Positions 61,701 to 64,000 of a stretch of 64,000 nucleotides of DNA are shown here, piece by piece (the stretch's first letter is position 1; each line of letters opens with the position of its first letter). Position numbers and translations under genes: made by a program. The stretch covers positions 5,077,820 to 5,141,819 of the forward strand of contig CM067569.1 of NCBI GenBank assembly GCA_034336665.1. Direction: 5' to 3'. Source of the DNA: Luscinia megarhynchos (lineage: Eukaryota > Chordata > Aves > Passeriformes > Turdidae). A model generated the notes under the pieces. That model was not told where the DNA came from. It saw nothing but the letters and a program-made list of their open reading frames with translations, and searched no databases.

Positions 61701-64000
61701 GGTTCAGTGAGACTCATTGGGTAATATCCTACTCTGCTTATGTAATTCACAGTAGTTGTTCATATCTGCTGTCCAATTCTTATCAGTGGAGTTTCATACT
61801 GCACTAATTAAGTGTCTGAGTTTGGAGCTGGTGCTCATTACAAAGTGAACTGGAAAAAAATTAAAATTTCTGTTTCATACCCTGATACCCTGAACTTATT
61901 CCAGGGGCTAAGTTGGAACAGTACAATTATTTTCCTTCCCCATGGTACTCTAATCCCCTGAAAGAACTACAACGCAAATCCCAGAAGGTTTGTGAACATA
62001 ACTACAGAGTTTCTGAGTAAAAAGAGAAGCTAGACAATGCTAATGAACAAGTGTCTGGTTTTCCCCAACAAATTAAATCTATTGACCACACACAGAAGAA
62101 ACCTGAAGTGAAAGCAATCTCCTGCCCACAGATTAAAGTCTCAGACTGGGGACTCCCCCTTAAATTTTCAAGGTCTGCCTCAAAACCATTACAAGAGGAT
62201 GACAAAGAGGATCTCATTGTCAGCTTTAAGAGTGGAAGACAATTCTCATTGATGGCAGCGTAAAGATGCTTTATAGGGAGTAAAAGTCTTCTGAGAAGAG
62301 CCATATGACTTTATCATACAACTGCCAGCAAGAAATGCTGACTCAGAAAAACTGAATCCCTTACTCATTCTGATTTTCAGAGTGAGGTGTGGGCTTTGAA
62401 GAGAAGTGCCTATCAAATTCACAGCCACTTACCTCTTTTGAATCCCAAATTTCTGCCCCATCATTGTACATTGCAAGAAGTTTTTGATTTCCTTTCCCTG
62501 GGGCAAACCGTATTTTTTTTACCCAGCTGCGGTGTGTAGGAATCCCCCTAAGGAAAGACAAGATTAGGATCCATCATTCCATACCCAAAATTACAGGAAA
62601 TTGAATCCTTCCAGGAACTTTGCAGATCCTGCTACTGCACAGACTGAGGAGAACAATCTCTACATATGAACACACAAATTGATGTCCAGATTATGAATTT
62701 ATTCAACTAAAATGATGAAATGCTTGGAATAAATACTACAATACTTAATGTTTTACTAGAAGCCATTGCAGATTTAATGCAAAAAAAGATACCTAGCTGG
62801 TTTTAAAACCTTCATTAAATTTTAATTCTTTTGAAAACACAAGAGATTAAATGTAGGGAACTGAGACACAGTAGACATTTTCTGAATTTTTATTCCAAAA
62901 TACTTGCATTTTTCCCTGTAGTGAAGAACAAAAATGAGGATGGATAAAAACATCCCACATTCTAATACTCATCATCTCATGTTTGACAGATTTAATTTGC
63001 ATTCATACCTGGATACTCTAGCTTTCAAATCCCAGAAGTTTAAGTTTCCATCAACATCTCCAAGAACCAGAATATCCCCTTTCCAGGCAATACAAGTAAT
63101 GCTACCCATACTTCCCTGAAAATATTTAAGAAGAAGAAAAATATCTTGTGATTAATAGACTCAAACATATGAATAAATATTTCAACATTGGTATTCATTA
63201 AAAAAAAATATACAACATGATAGACCAAACTCTATTCAGTTAAAGCAGGAAAAATTACATATAAGACTGTGAAAACAGAATTGCTATCAGTTTTTAAGCT
63301 GGAATTCATATTTCATATTTCAAAGTACTACATTACTGACCACTTGCTGCTACAAAGCTTATCCTTGATTTCTTTCTTGCAATCAAAGCTATGCAAAAAA
63401 AAAGCTAAGCATCAATGATATAGAAAAATTAGAACTCACATCTGGAGGAATTCTTGCACTGTCTTTCACTGAGTTTCCCTCTACTGTGAGATGATAAACC
63501 TGCCCATCAGCACCTGTAAACACAAAGTGCTCTCTGGCAGAGATGTTCTGGCTCAGCTCTGATTTACTTTCAGCTTCCTGCAACAAGCTTCAAAAAGAAC
63601 ATAATAAGACACAATTACTTCTTTATTGAGATCAGAATTGCATGACAAATTCTGCCTAATGCACAGAAGCAGCACAAAAAGCATATATCCTTCTTCTTTA
63701 TAAAGTTAACAGTTAACTGTTTATTATTTCCACTCTTGTGAAATGTCCAAGGACAAGTAACAGTTTTACTTCAAGAACCAGGTAACCAATGGACTGCCAC
63801 AGACACACCTGAGAGAAACAGGTGCATCAAAATACATCAAAGTGCCACATATAAAAACTAAAGGGAGACCCATAAAGTTGTTTTGCTTGCTATGTACTCA
63901 AGAATCATTTCCAAAATATTCTTTTCATTAGGAAAATGGCACATGGGGGAAAAACAATTGCTGTAGCAATCAGGAGGAGGAGGGATACCTGATCACAGAG
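52625..64000 (-). CDS. WDR11: WDR11, 3' half: 15 coding exons (5' end outside the window)
   Basis: Fifteen minus-strand exons, joined from 64000 down to 52625, give 1705 coding bases: 567 residues plus a stop, with every exon phase compatible. The protein matches WDR11 as I know it. WD40 strands come first (around GNLNFWDLK, DGAEIWDSKE and DDGCIRVLDLS), followed by the long helical C-terminal region (LYGDESELHFW, NPLDICYDVLCEN, LKACLVTTVTSSGPSQST, RRWVDHLCSPQVNQKSKA, YADYARSL). The family is about 1,220 residues long, so roughly 650 N-terminal residues lie off the right edge. Known role: a Golgi and endosome trafficking scaffold in a complex with FAM91A1 and C17orf75. It is also linked to EMX1, GLI and Hedgehog signalling and to cilia, and human mutations cause hypogonadotropic hypogonadism. 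No frameshift or in-frame stop was seen, so the gene looks functional. Introns range from 228 to 1637 bases. All are GT-AG except the last, which is AT-AC. Confidence 0.96.
52783..53303 (-). other. WDR11: U12-type (minor spliceosome) AT-AC intron of WDR11
   Basis: A 521-base intron. Its 5' end (53303 downward) reads ATATCCTTTTTC, matching the U12 AT-AC donor consensus ATATCCTT. Its 3' end has the branch-site motif TTCCTTAAT at 52794-52802, followed by GCTTCATTTAC. The likely branch adenosine is about 12 bases before the AC terminus, within the normal U12 spacing. No GT-AG choice keeps the conserved protein in frame. Confidence 0.92.
53304..53383 (-). CDS. WDR11: WDR11 penultimate coding exon (MRYFDRAALFVEACLKYGAF)
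   Basis: 80 bases. Acceptor is catttaacag; the exon encodes MRYFDRAALFVEACLKYGAF and EVNDDT, then one base of an asparagine codon. No GT donor gives a usable frame. The exon instead ends at ACAA|ATATCCTTTTTC, the consensus donor of a U12 AT-AC intron. The splice yields NDDT-N-KLIHAVYADYARSL, as the family requires. Confidence 0.93.
53770..53915 (-). CDS. WDR11: WDR11 coding exon (RRWVDHLCSPQVNQKSKA)
   Basis: 146 bases with acceptor ctgcccccag and donor ACAG|gtaaag. It encodes VRLSSEECADVLRRWVDHLC, SPQVNQKSKAILVLLSLGCF and TKVAEMLH. Its first half is unusually CpG-dense for this window. It ends two bases into a serine codon. Confidence 0.97.
53950..53971. repeat. (CA)11 microsatellite in a WDR11 intron
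   Basis: Eleven uninterrupted CA dinucleotides, about 35 bases upstream (in transcript order) of the acceptor of the CpG-rich exon 53770-53915. Confidence 0.95.
54823..54920 (-). CDS. WDR11: WDR11 coding exon (GVQLLCLIDKAADACRYLQT)
   Basis: 98 bases with acceptor tgttgcag and donor CAAG|gtgtga. It encodes GVQLLCLIDKAADACRYLQT and YGEWNRAAWLAK, a helical-hairpin segment typical of trafficking-scaffold solenoids. GC content is higher than in the flanking introns. Confidence 0.96.
55781..55946 (-). CDS. WDR11: WDR11 coding exon (TDRAVQLLLETSSENAHYYC)
   Basis: 166 bases with acceptor tcttttgccag and donor GCAG|gtaaaa. It encodes 55 whole residues, including DSLKACLVTTVTSSGPSQST and IKLVATNMIANGKLA, among the most conserved stretches of the protein. 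It ends one base into a glutamate codon. Confidence 0.97.
56291..56386 (-). CDS. WDR11: WDR11 coding exon (KFQLERVNLQEVKRSTYDHT)
   Basis: 96 bases, exactly 32 codons, in phase 0 at both ends. Acceptor is ctttgtccag. The donor CCAG|gtttgtgg is a weaker GT donor than its neighbours. It encodes KFQLERVNLQEVKRSTYDHT then RKCADQLLLLGQ. Skipping this exon would preserve the frame. Confidence 0.95.
56615..56783 (-). CDS. WDR11: WDR11 coding exon (LYGDESELHFWTIAAHYLHS)
   Basis: 169 bases with acceptor tatcttctcag and donor CCAG|gtatgc. It encodes 56 whole residues. Conserved blocks LYGDESELHFWTIAAHYLHS and NPLDICYDVLCENSYFQ flank a loop (QEKPAKPDTVVLQEQ) that differs from the mammalian sequence I know. 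It ends in phase 0. Confidence 0.97.
57478..57543 (-). CDS. WDR11: WDR11 coding exon (DIKKLLLDPDFTLLQRCLLV)
   Basis: 66 bases with acceptor tcttttgcag and donor CCAG|gtagtg. It encodes 21 whole residues beginning DIKKLLLDPDFTLLQRC and ends two bases into an arginine codon. Confidence 0.94.
58521..58583 (-). CDS. WDR11: WDR11 coding exon (DYPENENIKNLLQEQLNSLS)
   Basis: A short exon of 63 bases with acceptor tctactccag and donor CCAA|gtaaga. It encodes DYPENENIKNLLQEQLNSLS, a predicted amphipathic helix, with a split codon at each edge. Confidence 0.94.
59326..59434 (-). CDS. WDR11: WDR11 coding exon (EPVWCPYLLVPRASLALKAF)
   Basis: 109 bases with acceptor ttttgtttcag and donor ACAT|gtaaga. 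It encodes PVWCPYLLVPRASLALKAFL and LHQPWDEKYSLDIMD, the linker from the last blade into the helical C-terminal region. It ends two bases into an isoleucine codon. The intron before it (59435-61071) carries a 15-bp tandem repeat. Confidence 0.96.
59502..59697. repeat. 15-bp tandem repeat in a WDR11 intron
   Basis: About 13 imperfect copies of a 15-base unit (roughly CAGAAAATGTACCAC), with CCACAG and CTCCAG variants alternating. Because 15 is a multiple of 3 and the unit lacks stops in several frames, apparent ORFs run through it on both strands. It lies in the intron 59435-61071. Confidence 0.92.
61072..61243 (-). CDS. WDR11: WDR11 coding exon (WD40 repeat, ILDVDWCSSDKVVLASDDG)
   Basis: 172 bases with acceptor acttttgcag and donor ATAG|gtatgc. 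It encodes VQMVSSLRSGRN, the WD40 strands DVDWCSSDKVVLASDDG and CIRVLDLS, then FRMDEQDLI. It ends with the first base of a glutamate codon that the next exon completes. Confidence 0.97.
62433..62547 (-). CDS. WDR11: WDR11 coding exon (WD40 repeat, GIPTHRSWVKKIRFAPGKGN)
   Basis: 115 bases with acceptor tttccttag and donor GAG|gtaagt. The first base completes an arginine codon. It encodes GIPTHRSW, then KIRFAPGKGNQKLLAMYNDG and AEIWDSKE, a second WD40 repeat. It ends in phase 0. Confidence 0.96.
63009..63115 (-). CDS. WDR11: WDR11 coding exon (WD40 repeat, ITCIAWKGDILVLGD)
   Basis: 107 bases, starting in phase 0 after acceptor tattttcag and ending with two bases of an arginine codon before donor CAG|gtatga. 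It encodes GSMGSITCIAWKGD through GNLNFWDLKARVS, a WD40 repeat ending in a WD dipeptide. Confidence 0.95.
63440..63587 (-). CDS. WDR11: WDR11 coding exon (LLQEAESKSEL...ARIPPD)
   Basis: 148 bases. The exon begins with the last base of a serine codon and ends in phase 0 at PPD with donor GAT|gtgagt. I chose acceptor ttttgaag over the nearby ttgcag ten bases downstream, because only the former joins in frame to the preceding exon and keeps the family's LQEAESK segment. It encodes part of a WD40 blade around REHFVFTGADGQVYHL. Confidence 0.9.
63989..64000 (-). CDS. WDR11: WDR11 coding exon cut by the window edge (last 12 bases)
   Basis: Only the 3' end of this exon is visible, encoding S-V-I plus two bases of a serine codon. 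The donor reads CAG|gtatcc. The join to the next exon gives SVIS-LLQEAESK, as expected for WDR11. The following intron is 63588-63988. Confidence 0.8.

Noticed and set aside
63577..63587. Alternative acceptor ttgcag at 63578 for the exon 63440-63577
   Set aside because: It is a better-looking CAG, but it would drop LLQ and, joined to the preceding exon, changes the frame upstream. The aag acceptor gives the family's SVIS-LLQEAESK. NAGNAG-like alternative use cannot be excluded.

Overview
The window is vertebrate nuclear DNA, almost certainly from a bird and probably a songbird. The evidence is: one long intron-rich gene with GT-AG splice sites; several truncated CR1 non-LTR retrotransposons, the characteristic avian LINE; no Alu, B1 or L1 copies; AT-rich intergenic DNA with GC-rich patches; and minisatellites. 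The CR1 subfamily wording at about 22.4 and 35.8 kb looks passerine to me, which is recognition and not a computed match.

Right part (about 52.2-64.0 kb, minus strand): the 3' half of WDR11, a WD40 scaffold protein. I reconstructed 15 coding exons whose phases all agree. They encode the last 567 residues and a stop codon at 52625-52627. The 5' part of the gene, about 650 residues, lies beyond the right edge. The last intron (52783-53303) has no GT-AG ends. It has textbook U12-type AT-AC signals: donor ATATCCTTTTTC, branch motif TTCCTTAAT and acceptor ...TTTAC. Using these signals restores the conserved reading frame exactly. A probable poly(A) signal lies 400 bases past the stop.

Left part (1 to about 52 kb): a gene desert downstream of WDR11. 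In tetrapods the next gene on this side is FGFR2, convergent with WDR11; none of its exons was recognised here. The desert contains at least six CR1 fragments. It also holds a 20-bp minisatellite at 222-368 and a much larger, hierarchically organised 20-bp minisatellite at 9821-10889, which includes three 122-bp higher-order copies. An 11-bp tandem repeat, several microsatellites and homopolymers make up the rest of the recognisable content. One minus-strand interval (18.0-20.5 kb) contains a signal-peptide-like ORF followed by exon-like blocks with good splice signals and compatible phases. I report it as a low-confidence candidate transcription unit just downstream of a perfect CRE palindrome.

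Only WDR11 is a confident gene. Most open reading frames elsewhere are chance or repeat-derived: the 20-, 11- and 15-bp arrays are open in several frames because their units lack stops.
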